Of a stretch of DNA of 64,000 nucleotides, positions 32,653 to 43,203 are shown in pieces. Positions within the stretch are counted from its first letter, which is position 1, and each line of letters starts with the position of its first letter. The notes beneath the pieces are model-generated. The model made no database searches and was not told the origin of the DNA. It saw only the letters and a program-made list of their open reading frames with translations. The position numbers were made by a program, and so were the translations under genes. Source of the stretch: Feifania hominis (GTDB taxonomy: Bacteria > Bacillota > Clostridia > Oscillospirales > Feifaniaceae); NCBI RefSeq assembly GCF_014384765.1, contig NZ_JACRSP010000003.1:186001-250000 (forward strand). The letters are read 5' to 3'.

Positions 32653-32916
32653 ATGTTAAAAGAGCAGAAGACCCAGATCATCGAGCAAAACCGCATCCAC
32701 GAGACCGACACCGGCTCGCCCGAGGTTCAGATCGCCATTCTCACCGAGAAGATCAACCACTTAAACGAGCACCTCAAAATCAACAAGAAAGACCATCATT
32801 CCAGAAGAGGTCTGCTCAAAATGGTCGGTAAGAGAAGAAGCCTTCTCAACTACCTCATGAAGAAGGACATCAACCGCTATCGCGCCATCATCGAGAAGCT
32901 CGGCATCAGAAAGTAA
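32653..32916 (+). CDS. rpsO: 30S ribosomal protein S15
   Basis: 87 residues, close to the standard 88. It binds the central domain of 16S rRNA and bridges the subunits. HETDTGSPEVQIAILTEKINHLNEHL and HHSRRGLLKMVGKRRSLLNYL are the family signature. GGAGG lies 8 nt before the ATG. A terminator follows directly. Confidence 0.98.
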   Translation: MLKEQKTQIIEQNRIHETDTGSPEVQIAILTEKINHLNEHLKINKKDHHSRRGLLKMVGKRRSLLNYLMKKDINRYRAIIEKLGIRK

Positions 32917-32922
32917 TAGGTG

Positions 32923-32955
32923 AAAGAGGGACTTTTTGTATAAAAAGTCCCTTTC
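32923..32955 (+). terminator. terminator after rpsO
   Basis: GGGACTTTTT / AAAAAGTCCC with a short loop is followed by TTTC. A second stronger GC hairpin without T run (CCCGCGGGCG / CGCCCGCGGG) follows at 32964-32988. Confidence 0.75.
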
Positions 32956-33021
32956 GCATATGCCCCCGCGGGCGCCGGCCGCCCGCGGGTCACTCACAAA
33001 AAAGACGGGATGACGGCACAT

Positions 33022-33070
33022 TTAGCAATTACACAAGCCCCCGCACGGCGGGAATTTGTGTAAATGCTAA
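33022..33070 (+). promoter_or_regulatory. long hairpin in the pnp leader
   Basis: TTAGCA-A-TTACACAA (33022-33036) pairs with TTGTGTAA-A-TGCTAA (33056-33070): 14 pairs around one A-A mismatch, with an inner CCCGC/GCGGG stem. It ends 21 nt before the Shine-Dalgarno site. Such a double-stranded leader resembles RNase III/PNPase autocontrol elements of pnp mRNAs. Confidence 0.6.
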
Positions 33071-33102
33071 CTGCGTCGGTCCCGCGCAATGGAGGGAAAT
33101 TC

Positions 33103-35196
33103 ATGTTATTTGAAAACGCAAGAAAATTTGAGACAACCATCGCCGGGCGGCCCTTTGTGGTGGAAACCGGCAAGCTCGCGCAGCTCGCAAACGGCTCCTG
33201 CCTTGTGCGCTACGGCGAGACCGTCGTGCTCGCGACGGCGACCGCCTCGGCAAAGCCGCGCGACGGCATCGACTTCTTCCCCATGTCGGTCGACTATGAG
33301 GAGAAGCTCTACGCCGCGGGCAAAATCCCCGGCTCGTTTATGAAGCGTGAGGGAAAGCCCAGCGAGAAGGCGATTCTGACCAGCCGCGTCATCGACCGCC
33401 CGATTCGCCCGCTCTTCCCGAAAGACATGAGAAACGACGTCACCATCGTGACGACCGTCATGTCGGTCGACCCCGACTGCTCGCCCGAAATCACGGCCAT
33501 GATCGGCGCGTCAATTGCCATCTCCATCTCGGACATCCCGTGGAACGGCCCGATTTCCGGCGTGTCGGTGGGTCTGGTCGACGGTCAGATCGTCATCAAC
33601 CCGACGGCGGAGCAGAAAGGGAAAAACGATCTGCAGATGACAGTCGCGAGCTCCGCCCAAAAGGTGGTCATGATCGAGGCGGGCGCGAACGAAGTGCCCG
33701 AGGACAAGGTCTACGAGGCCATTATGGAGGGCCACAGGGCCAACATTGAAATCGTCAAATTCATCGAGGACATCAAGGCCCAGATCGGCAAGCCGAAATT
33801 CGACTACCAGTCGATGGAAGTGCCGGCCGACATGTATGAGGAGCTCAAGGACTTTGTACTCGACGATCTGAAAAAGGCGCTCGACACCGACGACAAGGAG
33901 ACCCGCGAGAACGGTCTCAAAGAGGTCTACGACAAGGTCTTTGAAGCCTTTGGCGAGAAGTACACCGACGCCGCGGTGGTCAACGAGTGCCTCTACAAGC
34001 TGCAGAAATATGTGGTGCGCCGCTGGCTGCTCGACGAGCAGAAGCGCGTCGACGGCCGCGACATGGATCAGATTCGTCCGCTCGCGGCCGAAGTGGGGCT
34101 GCTGCCCCGCGTTCACGGCTCGGGCCTGTTTACCAGAGGCCAGACCCAGGTGCTGACCATTGCGACGCTCGCGCCCCTGTCGGAGAAACAGAGAATCGAC
34201 GGCATCGACGACGAGACCGAGAAGCGCTACATGCACCACTACAACTTCCCGAGCTACTCGGTCGGTGAGACCAAGCCCTCGCGCGGCCCCGGCCGCCGCG
34301 AGATCGGCCACGGCGCCCTCGCCGAGCGCGCGCTCGTGCCGGTGATTCCGTCGGACGAGGAGTTCCCCTACACCATCCGCCTGGTCAGCGAGGTGCTCTC
34401 GTCGAACGGCTCGACGTCGCAGGGCTCCATCTGCGGCTCGACGCTCGCGCTGATGGACGCCGGTGTGCCGATCAAAAAGCCGGTCGCGGGCATCTCCTGC
34501 GGCCTTGTCACCGAGGGCGAGCGCTGGCTGACTTTCACCGACATTCAGGGCATTGAGGACTTCTTCGGCGACATGGACTTCAAGGTCGCCGGTACGAAAG
34601 ACGGCATCACGGCCATCCAGATGGACCTCAAGATCGACGGCCTGACGCCCGAGATCATCCAGAGCGCCTTTGAGCGCACCCACAAGGCGAGAATGTACAT
34701 TCTCGACGAAGTCATGCTCAAGGCCATCGACAAGCCCCGCGAGGAGCTCTCGAAGTATGCGCCCAAGATGACCACGCTCTACATCGACCCCGAAAAGATC
34801 CGCGACGTCATCGGCTCGGGCGGCAAGGTCATTCAGAAGATCGTGGCCGACACCGGCGCGAAGATCGACATCGAGGATTCCGGCCGCGTCATGATCGCCG
34901 CCGTGGATCAGGAGAGCGGCAAGATGGCCGAGCGCATCATCCGCTCCATCGTGGACGATCCCGAGGTGGGCGCCGTCTACATGGGCAAGGTCACGCGGCT
35001 GATGACTTTCGGTGCGTTTGTGGAGATCGCCCCCGGCAAGGAGGGCCTCGTGCACATCAGCAAGCTCGACAACCACCGTGTGGAGAAAGTCGAGGACGTG
35101 GTGTCTGTGGGCGACGAGATCATGGTCAAAGTCACCGAGATCGACGACAAGGGCCGCATCAACCTCTCGCGCAAGGACGCCCTGCCGAAGAACTGA
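33103..35196 (+). CDS. pnp: polyribonucleotide nucleotidyltransferase (PNPase)
   Basis: 697 residues. It degrades RNA 3'-5' by phosphorolysis. Two RNase PH domains (about 10-220 and 310-545, joined by a helical linker) are followed by a KH domain (IRDVIGSGGKVIQKIVADTGAKIDIED) and an S1 domain (GKVTRLMTFGAFVEIAPGKEGLVHIS). FFGDMDFKVAGTKDGITAIQMD is the second-domain catalytic block. GGAGGG lies 6 nt before the ATG; the open frame upstream covers the leader hairpin and is not used. Confidence 0.98.
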   Translation: MLFENARKFETTIAGRPFVVETGKLAQLANGSCLVRYGETVVLATATASAKPRDGIDFFPMSVDYEEKLYAAGKIPGSFMKREGKPSEKAILTSRVIDRPIRPLFPKDMRNDVTIVTTVMSVDPDCSPEITAMIGASIAISISDIPWNGPISGVSVGLVDGQIVINPTAEQKGKNDLQMTVASSAQKVVMIEAGANEVPEDKVYEAIMEGHRANIEIVKFIEDIKAQIGKPKFDYQSMEVPADMYEELKDFVLDDLKKALDTDDKETRENGLKEVYDKVFEAFGEKYTDAAVVNECLYKLQKYVVRRWLLDEQKRVDGRDMDQIRPLAAEVGLLPRVHGSGLFTRGQTQVLTIATLAPLSEKQRIDGIDDETEKRYMHHYNFPSYSVGETKPSRGPGRREIGHGALAERALVPVIPSDEEFPYTIRLVSEVLSSNGSTSQGSICGSTLALMDAGVPIKKPVAGISCGLVTEGERWLTFTDIQGIEDFFGDMDFKVAGTKDGITAIQMDLKIDGLTPEIIQSAFERTHKARMYILDEVMLKAIDKPREELSKYAPKMTTLYIDPEKIRDVIGSGGKVIQKIVADTGAKIDIEDSGRVMIAAVDQESGKMAERIIRSIVDDPEVGAVYMGKVTRLMTFGAFVEIAPGKEGLVHISKLDNHRVEKVEDVVSVGDEIMVKVTEIDDKGRINLSRKDALPKN

Positions 35197-35213
35197 GAAA
35201 ACCGAACAGATCA

Positions 35214-35247
35214 CAAAAGCGGGTTTGGGCAACTGAACCCGCTTTTC
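35214..35247 (+). terminator. terminator between pnp and the M16 peptidase
   Basis: AAAAGCGGGTT / AACCCGCTTTT, 11 bp with a 10-nt loop. The next gene's AGAGGGG site starts about 4 nt later, leaving no space for a promoter. Confidence 0.8.
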
Positions 35248-35260
35248 TAAAGAGGGGCAT

Positions 35261-36514
35261 ATGATAGAGAAAATCACACTGGACAATGGACTGACGGTCG
35301 TACTCGAGCGTATGCAGAACGTGGGCAGCGCCTCGGTCGGCATCTTCGTCAAGAGCGGCTCGCTGCACGAGACCAAAGAGGAACTCGGCATCGCCCACTT
35401 CATCGAGCACATGCTCTTCAAGGGCACCGAGACCCGCTCGGCGCGCCAAATTGCCGAGGAGTTTGACGACATCGGCGGCCAGGTAAACGCCTTTACCTCG
35501 AAAGAGCTCACCTGTTTCTACGCAAAGGTGCTCGGCTACTCGCTGCCCAAGGCCATTTTGATTCTCTCGGATATGCTCACCCACTCGAAATTTGACCCCG
35601 CAAACATCAAAACCGAGCGAAACGTCGTACGCGAGGAGCTCTCGATGTACGAGGACTCGCCGGAGGACCTGGTGTGCGACAGCCTGCTCGAAAAAGTCTG
35701 GAGCGGCTCGAAGCTCGCCTACAATATCCTCGGCACGGCGGGCTCCATCCGCAGCTTCAACCGCGAGATGGCGCTCGGCTATATGCGCCGCAACTACACG
35801 CCGTCGAACATGGTGGTCTCCATCGCGGGGAGCTTTGAGCGCGACGAGGTGCTCGCGGCGCTGCGCGGGGCGCTCGGCTTCGACTGCCCGCCGCCGCCCG
35901 TTCGCGAGGAGTATGAGGTGCACTACGAGCCCTCGCTCGTGGTGCGCAAAAAGGACATTGAGCAGAATCACCTCTGCCTTGGCGTGCCGGGACTGCCGCT
36001 CGGCCACCCGAAGCGCTTTGAGTTGGCGGTGCTCAGCAACATCCTCGGTGAGGGCATGTCGAGCCGTCTCTTTCAGAGACTGCGCGAGGAGATGGGGCTT
36101 GTGTACACGGTCTACACCTTTTTGGCAAACCACGAAAAGGCGGGCTTTTTCGGCATCTACTCGGCCCAGACGGCCGAGGCCGAGAGCCAGGCGATCGAGC
36201 TGATCAGAGGGGAGCTTGAGAGCGTTGCGCGCGACGGCGTGACCGACGAGGAGGTGCGCCGCGCAAAAGAGCTTTTGAAGACCAACATCGTCATGGGCTA
36301 CGAGAGCAGCTTCAACCGCATGAACCGAAACGCCCGCGACGAGATCTTCCGCGGCCGCTTTGTCAAGGCAAAGGAGATCACCGCGCTGATCGACGCGGTG
36401 GACACCGCCGCCGTCAGCGAGCGGGCGGGCGCGCTCTTTGAGCCGGACAAGTTCTCTCTCGGCGTGGTCGGCAGAACAAGGCCGCGCGAGGAGTACCGCC
36501 GGGAGCTGGCGTGA
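35261..36514 (+). CDS. M16 family zinc metallopeptidase
   Basis: 417 residues, a two-domain M16B processing-protease-like enzyme. The inverted zinc motif HFIEH is at 46-50 within GIAHFIEHMLFKGT, with the distal glutamate in VVREELSMYEDSP. The gene after pnp is a conserved Firmicute partner (YmxG/MlpA type). Related proteins are cytosolic peptidases of uncertain substrate. The C-terminal domain (about 180-400) carries the YTVYTFLANHEKAGFFGIYS block. Confidence 0.93.
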   Translation: MIEKITLDNGLTVVLERMQNVGSASVGIFVKSGSLHETKEELGIAHFIEHMLFKGTETRSARQIAEEFDDIGGQVNAFTSKELTCFYAKVLGYSLPKAILILSDMLTHSKFDPANIKTERNVVREELSMYEDSPEDLVCDSLLEKVWSGSKLAYNILGTAGSIRSFNREMALGYMRRNYTPSNMVVSIAGSFERDEVLAALRGALGFDCPPPPVREEYEVHYEPSLVVRKKDIEQNHLCLGVPGLPLGHPKRFELAVLSNILGEGMSSRLFQRLREEMGLVYTVYTFLANHEKAGFFGIYSAQTAEAESQAIELIRGELESVARDGVTDEEVRRAKELLKTNIVMGYESSFNRMNRNARDEIFRGRFVKAKEITALIDAVDTAAVSERAGALFEPDKFSLGVVGRTRPREEYRRELA

Positions 36515-36519
36515 GGTCT

Positions 36520-36548
36520 TTTCAAAGGGCGAAACTTGCGCTATACTA
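36520..36548 (+). promoter_or_regulatory. candidate promoter of the 70-residue orphan
   Basis: TTTCAA (36520-36525), 17-bp spacer, TATACT (36543-36548). A GGCGCC hairpin follows at about 36579-36596 in the leader. Confidence 0.5.
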
Positions 36549-36645
36549 AAAGGGGAAACGGAAGCTTGAAGAGGGGCGCCGGTATAAAGGGCGCCGCAGT
36601 GGTATAAGATATTGTTGACAGTCCGTGGAAAGGAGAGTCGATGGT

Positions 36646-36858
36646 ATGAAAAACCCGATTGAGCATCCTCTGAACGACGAGAAAGTCTATGACGCAATTT
36701 TTGACGACCCGTTTGAGCTGAGCATTGAGGACGACCCGGGCGGGCCCGAGGAGAATCCCCTGCAGAGAGTGAGCTATCCAAAGCGGGCCGAGCCCTATGA
36801 GCCAAACCCCGTGATACGAAACTTCAACGCGGCCGACGATCCCGACGGGCCGCTGTGA
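36646..36858 (+). CDS. small acidic protein of unknown function
   Basis: 70 residues, not recognised. Composition is strongly acidic and proline-rich (EDDPGGPEENP; NAADDPDGPL), with no hydrophobic segment and no cysteine, so probably disordered and cytosolic. AAAGGAGAG is 9-10 nt before the ATG, a promoter-like pair lies upstream and a perfect terminator downstream, which supports a real single gene. The repeated D-D-P-x-G-P motif (at about residues 31 and 65) is notable. Confidence 0.65.
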   Translation: MKNPIEHPLNDEKVYDAIFDDPFELSIEDDPGGPEENPLQRVSYPKRAEPYEPNPVIRNFNAADDPDGPL

Positions 36859-36868
36859 GAACGGCATG

Positions 36869-36898
36869 GCCGGCGAGTGACACTCGCCGGCTTTTTTT
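36869..36898 (+). terminator. terminator after the small acidic protein
   Basis: GCCGGCGAGTG / CACTCGCCGGC with a 1-nt loop region, followed by seven T. Confidence 0.92.
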
Positions 36899-36964
36899 GC
36901 GCATGAACCGACGCTTTCCCGTCCATACTCAAAAGTGAGAACAGTTTGAAGGTGGAATGAAAGC

Positions 36965-39238
<2,274 letters not shown>

Positions 39239-39257
39239 CCGGGCGGGGCACAGGCGC

Positions 39258-39286
39258 TTGACATCGGCGGCCGCTTTCACTAGAAT
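39258..39286 (+). promoter_or_regulatory. promoter of the glycyl-tRNA synthetase gene
   Basis: Perfect TTGACA (39258-39263), 17-bp spacer, TAGAAT (39281-39286). The leader is only about 50 nt and has a small GTCCCCG-TGC-GGGAC hairpin, too short for a T-box. Confidence 0.85.
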
Positions 39287-39344
39287 AGAACAATAGACAC
39301 CCCAATGAAAGCAGGTCCCCGTGCGGGACGGATAGGAGCAGGAC

Positions 39345-40724
39345 ATGGACAACACGAACAAGACGATGGAAAAAATCGTAGGCCTCTGCAAGAACAGAGG
39401 CTTTGTATACAGCGGCTCGGAGATCTACGGCGGCCTTGCCAACACCTGGGACTACGGCCCGCTCGGGGTGGAGTTCAAAAACAACGTCAAGCGCGCCTGG
39501 TGGAAGAAGTTTGTGCAGGAGTCGAAGTACAACGTCGGACTTGACAGCGCCATTTTGATGAACCCGCAGGTCTGGGTGGCGAGCGGCCATGTAGGCGGCT
39601 TTTCCGACCCGCTGATGGACTGCAGGGACTGCAAGACCCGCCACCGCGCCGACCAGCTCATCGAGGACGCCGTGCCCGGCGTGAGCACCGCCGGCTGGTC
39701 GAACGAGCAGATGCTCGACTACATCCGCGACAACGGCATCAAGTGCCCGAACTGCGGCTCGGCGAACTTCACCGACATCCGCAAGTTCAATCTGATGTTC
39801 AAGACTTTTCAGGGTGTCACCGAGGACAGCAAAAATGAGATCTACCTGCGCCCAGAGACCGCGCAGGGCATCTTCGTCAACTTCAAAAACGTCGCGCGCA
39901 CCACGCGCAAGAAGATCCCCTTCGGCATCGGTCAGGTGGGCAAGTCCTTCCGAAACGAGATCACGCCCGGCAACTTCACGTTCCGCACCCGCGAGTTTGA
40001 GCAGATGGAGCTGGAGTTCTTCTGCAAGCCCGGCACCGATCTCGAGTGGTTTCGCTACTGGAAAGACGCCTGCGAGAACTTTTTGTACTCGCTCGGCATG
40101 AAGAAGGAGAATCTGCGCCTGCGCGACCACGAGAAAGAGGAGCTGTCGCACTACTCGAACGCGACGACCGACATCGAGTATCTCTTCCCGTTCGGCTGGG
40201 GCGAGCTGTGGGGCATCGCCGACCGCACGGACTTTGATCTCAAGCAGCACCAGAACACCTCCGGCGAGTCGATGGAGTACTTTGACGCCGAGACCAATGA
40301 GAAATACATCCCCTACTGCGTCGAGCCGTCTCTCGGCGCGGACCGTGTGGCGCTCGCGTTCCTGGTCGACGCCTACGACGAGGAGGAGGTCGGCGAGGGC
40401 GACACCCGCGTGGTGCTGCGCCTACACCCCTGTCTCGCACCTTTCAAGGCGGCGGTCCTGCCGCTGTCGAAAAAGCTCGCGGGCCCGGCCGGCGAGCTCC
40501 ACGAGAGCCTCGCGAAGAGATTTCCGGTCGACTACGACGACGCCGGCTCCATCGGCAAGCGCTACCGCCGCGAGGATGAGATCGGCACGCCTCTGTGCAT
40601 CACCTACGACTTTGACAGCGAGACCGACGGCTGCGTGACCGTGCGCGACCGCGACACCATGCAGCAGGTGCGCATTCCGATCGCCGAGGTGGCGGACTAC
40701 ATCGACGCAAAGCTCACATTCTGA
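39345..40724 (+). CDS. glyS: glycyl-tRNA synthetase, dimeric class II type
   Basis: 459 residues, the alpha-2 single-chain form rather than the glyQ/glyS alpha-beta form. Class II motifs are visible: YDYGPLG-like WDYGPLGVEFKNN, the zinc-ligand-like CRDCKTRH and CPNCGS pairs, LRPETAQGIFVNFKN (motif 2 region), PFGIGQVGKSFRNEI, and EPSLGADRVALAFL (motif 3). A C-terminal anticodon-binding domain (about 365-455) follows. It charges tRNA-Gly in the cytosol. Confidence 0.97.
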   Translation: MDNTNKTMEKIVGLCKNRGFVYSGSEIYGGLANTWDYGPLGVEFKNNVKRAWWKKFVQESKYNVGLDSAILMNPQVWVASGHVGGFSDPLMDCRDCKTRHRADQLIEDAVPGVSTAGWSNEQMLDYIRDNGIKCPNCGSANFTDIRKFNLMFKTFQGVTEDSKNEIYLRPETAQGIFVNFKNVARTTRKKIPFGIGQVGKSFRNEITPGNFTFRTREFEQMELEFFCKPGTDLEWFRYWKDACENFLYSLGMKKENLRLRDHEKEELSHYSNATTDIEYLFPFGWGELWGIADRTDFDLKQHQNTSGESMEYFDAETNEKYIPYCVEPSLGADRVALAFLVDAYDEEEVGEGDTRVVLRLHPCLAPFKAAVLPLSKKLAGPAGELHESLAKRFPVDYDDAGSIGKRYRREDEIGTPLCITYDFDSETDGCVTVRDRDTMQQVRIPIAEVADYIDAKLTF

Positions 40725-40730
40725 TTTTCC

Positions 40731-40758
40731 GGCGGCGCGCTGTTCGGCGCGCCGCTTT
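40731..40758 (+). terminator. terminator after glyS
   Basis: GCGGCGCGC / GCGCGCCGC stem followed by TTTT. Confidence 0.82.
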
Positions 40759-40762
40759 TCTA

Positions 40763-40791
40763 TTGCGAAAGCCGCGCAAATCCTGTAAGAT
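40763..40791 (+). promoter_or_regulatory. promoter of the dCMP deaminase gene
   Basis: TTGCGA (40763-40768), 17-bp spacer, TAAGAT (40786-40791). Confidence 0.6.
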
Positions 40792-40829
40792 AGACATACA
40801 AAGACAAGACCGGGGAGGAGAATGGGACT

Positions 40830-41309
40830 TTGAGAATCGACAAGGAGAACTACTACCTCGACATTGCCGAGACCGTTTTGGAGCGGGGCACCTGCCTGCG
40901 GCGCAACTACGGCGCCATCATTGTCAAAAACGACGAGATCATCTCGACCGGCTACTCCGGCGCGCCGCGCGGGCGAAAGAACTGCACGTCGCTGAAATTC
41001 TGCATGCGCGACAAGCTCAATATCCCGTCCGGGCAGCGCTACGAGCTCTGCCGCTCGGTGCACGCCGAGGCGAACGCCATCATTTCAGCCCCGCGCCACA
41101 ACATGATCGGCGCGACGCTCTACCTCGTCGGGCGTGACGCCAAGACCGGGGAGATCAACCCGGACTCCGATTCCTGCTCCATGTGCAAGCGGCTCATCAT
41201 CAACGCGGGCATCACCAAGGTGGTCATCCGCCGCACCAAAACGACCTACTCGGCCATCGACGTGCGCGACTGGATTTTCAACGACGACTCACTGCAGGAG
41301 GAATTTTGA
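40830..41309 (+). CDS. deoxycytidylate (dCMP) deaminase family protein
   Basis: 159 residues. The zinc motifs HAEANAI (HxE) and the later PxxC-type DSCSMCKRLI identify a cytidine/deoxycytidylate deaminase. The extra N-terminal CLRRNYGAIIVKNDEIISTGYSGAPRGRKNC and its cysteines match the ComEB/dCMP deaminase branch, which supplies dUMP for thymidylate synthesis. The start is TTG with GGGGAGGAG 11 nt upstream; the nearer ATG at 40822 runs out of frame to a stop. Confidence 0.9.
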   Translation: MRIDKENYYLDIAETVLERGTCLRRNYGAIIVKNDEIISTGYSGAPRGRKNCTSLKFCMRDKLNIPSGQRYELCRSVHAEANAIISAPRHNMIGATLYLVGRDAKTGEINPDSDSCSMCKRLIINAGITKVVIRRTKTTYSAIDVRDWIFNDDSLQEEF

Positions 41310-41314
41310 TTTTG

Positions 41315-41337
41315 AGGGCGGGGCCGATGCCCCGCCC
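41315..41337 (+). terminator. hairpin between dCMP deaminase and SDR genes
   Basis: AGGGCGGGGC / GCCCCGCCCT with loop CGAT, followed by only three T. Possible weak terminator or attenuator 20 nt before the next start. Confidence 0.55.
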
Positions 41338-41356
41338 TTTGACTGGGGGAACCGAT

Positions 41357-42091
41357 ATGCAGAAAGTGGCGCTTGTCACCGGAGCGTCCGGCGGCATCGG
41401 CGCGGCGGCAGCGCGCCGCCTCGCCCGGGACGGGTGCGCGGTGGCGCTGCACTACCACAGAGGGCGGGAACGCGCCGAGGCGCTCGCGGACGAGCTCTCG
41501 CGCGAGGGGCTGCGGGTGTGCGCGGCGGGAGCGGATCTTCGCGACGGCGCGCAGATCGCCGCTCTCTTTGCGCAGGTCGAACGGGAGCTCGGGCCGGTCG
41601 ACATTCTCGTCAACAACGCGGGTGTCGCGCGCATCCAGATGCTCTGCGACGCGAGCGAGGGGGATTTTGACGAGCTCTTCGGCGTCAATGTGAGAGCGGC
41701 TTTCCTCTGCATCCGCGCGGCGCTTTCGCACATGGTGCACGAGAAGTGGGGGCGCATTGTCAACGTCTGTTCCATGTGGGGCGAGGTGGGCGCCTCCTGC
41801 GAGGCGCTCTACTCGGCGTCAAAGGCGGCGCTCATCGGGCTGACGAGGGCGCTTGCCAAGGAGCTCGGCCCGAGCGGCATCACGGTGAATGCCGTCTCGC
41901 CCGGCGTGATCGACACGGCGATGAACGCCTCGCTCGACGCGGCGGCGCTCGCGGCGCTGTGTGAGGAGACGCCCGTCGGCCGCCTGGGCACGCCCGACGA
42001 GGTCGCCGAAGCCATCGCCTTTCTCGCGGGGGAGGGCGCCGCCTTTGTCACGGGGCAGGTGCTCGGTGTCAACGGCGGGATGGTCGTCTAA
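41357..42091 (+). CDS. short-chain dehydrogenase/reductase, FabG-like
   Basis: 244 residues, classical SDR. The cofactor loop TGASGGIG is at 9-16, followed by the NNAG motif and the catalytic Ser/Tyr/Lys in SMWGEVGASCEALYSASKAAL. The C-terminal FVTGQVLGVNGGM is FabG-like. Possible roles are 3-oxoacyl-ACP reductase or the YmfI-type EF-P 5-aminopentanone reductase; no fatty-acid genes are nearby. The open frame upstream overlaps the deaminase gene and is ignored. Confidence 0.9.
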   Translation: MQKVALVTGASGGIGAAAARRLARDGCAVALHYHRGRERAEALADELSREGLRVCAAGADLRDGAQIAALFAQVERELGPVDILVNNAGVARIQMLCDASEGDFDELFGVNVRAAFLCIRAALSHMVHEKWGRIVNVCSMWGEVGASCEALYSASKAALIGLTRALAKELGPSGITVNAVSPGVIDTAMNASLDAAALAALCEETPVGRLGTPDEVAEAIAFLAGEGAAFVTGQVLGVNGGMVV

Positions 42092-42205
42092 TTGTGAAAA
42101 TCGCGACAATTTGCCGTTTGGCTCTTCCCCTTTGTCCCAATTTGCGGTAAAATAAAAGAAAGCTTCGCCAGTGCGGAGAATTCAATGAAGATGGGAGAGA
42201 TACCA

Positions 42206-43141
42206 GTGCCTTTAGTCAATACAGTCGAAATGTTCAAAAAGGCCTACGAGGGCGGCTACGCCATCGGCGCGTTCAACGTCAACAATATGGAGATTGTGCA
42301 GGGCATCACCGAGGCCTGCCAGGAGCTCAAGAGCCCGGTCATTCTTCAGGTGTCGGGCGGCGCGCGCAAGTACGCGAACCACACCTACCTTACCAAGCTC
42401 GTTGAGGCGGCGGTCATCGAGACCGATGTGCCGATCGCGCTGCACCTCGACCACGGCAATTCCTTTGAGCTGTGCAAGAGCTGCATCGACGGAGGCTTTA
42501 CCTCGGTCATGATCGACGGCAGCCACCTGTCCTTTGAGGAGAATGTGGCTCTCGCCAAGCAGGTCGCCGACTATGCCCACCAGTTCAATGTCACCGTTGA
42601 GGCCGAGCTCGGCCGCCTCGCCGGTATTGAGGACGCTGTCAACGTCAGCGCAGAGGATGCGTCCTACACGAACCCTGCCGAGGTGCAGGAGTTTGTCGAG
42701 CGCACGGGCGTCGACTCGCTCGCCATTGCCATCGGCACCAGCCACGGCGCCTACAAGTTCAAGCCCGGCCAGAAGCCCCAGCTGCGCTTTGACATCCTCG
42801 AGGAGGTCGCCCGGCGCCTGCCCGGCTTCCCGATCGTGCTGCACGGCGCGTCCTCGGTTGTGCCGGAGTTTGTGGAGATGATCAACAAATTCGGCGGCCA
42901 GATGCCCGACGCGATTGGCATCCCGGAGGACATGCTCCGCCAGGCGGCCAAAATGGCGGTGTGCAAGATCAACGTCGACAGCGACCTGAGACTTGCCATG
43001 ACGGCCACCATCCGCAAGTACCTCGCCGAGAACCCGTCCCACTTTGATCCGCGCCAGTATCTCGCCCCGGCGCGCACCGCGATCAAGGACATGGTCGCAC
43101 ACAAGATCAACACGGTCATGGGCTCCGCAGGAAAGGCCTGA
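42206..43141 (+). CDS. fba: class II fructose-bisphosphate aldolase
   Basis: 311 residues. It interconverts fructose-1,6-bisphosphate with two triose phosphates using zinc. Zinc ligands are in ALHLDHGNS and GTSHGAYK and in VLHGASS; EAELGRLAGIED is another block. An ATG at 42185 is in frame, but GGGAGA 8 nt before GTG 42206 and the family N-terminus (MPLVN) favour the GTG. A TAAAAT box at 42148 lacks a good -35. Confidence 0.95.
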   Translation: MPLVNTVEMFKKAYEGGYAIGAFNVNNMEIVQGITEACQELKSPVILQVSGGARKYANHTYLTKLVEAAVIETDVPIALHLDHGNSFELCKSCIDGGFTSVMIDGSHLSFEENVALAKQVADYAHQFNVTVEAELGRLAGIEDAVNVSAEDASYTNPAEVQEFVERTGVDSLAIAIGTSHGAYKFKPGQKPQLRFDILEEVARRLPGFPIVLHGASSVVPEFVEMINKFGGQMPDAIGIPEDMLRQAAKMAVCKINVDSDLRLAMTATIRKYLAENPSHFDPRQYLAPARTAIKDMVAHKINTVMGSAGKA

Positions 43142-43154
43142 TTACCGCAATACA

Positions 43155-43187
43155 GAGGAGCTCCGCCAGCGGCGGAGCTCCTTTTTT
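43155..43187 (+). terminator. terminator between fba and the dehydrogenase
   Basis: GAGGAGCTCCGCC / GGCGGAGCTCC followed by six T. The next gene's GGGAGG begins a few bases later. Confidence 0.9.
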
Positions 43188-43203
43188 GAAAGGGAGGACG
43201 AAG

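Noticed and set aside
33511..35511. A 666-codon minus-strand open frame opposite pnp
   Set aside because: Shadow of pnp and the M16 gene; composition (many Asp, His, Leu, Val) is typical of reversed GC-rich codons.
36899..36964. CtsR operator before the ClpC-like gene
   Set aside because: No GGTCAAA direct repeat of the CtsR type is present in the intergenic region.
39287..39344. Possible T-box riboswitch before glyS
   Set aside because: The leader is about 58 nt, too short, and has no T-box sequence or terminator.
42090..42111. Inverted repeat AATTGT-N10-ACAATT before fba
   Set aside because: Six-bp AT-rich arms overlapping the SDR stop codon are too short to distinguish from chance.
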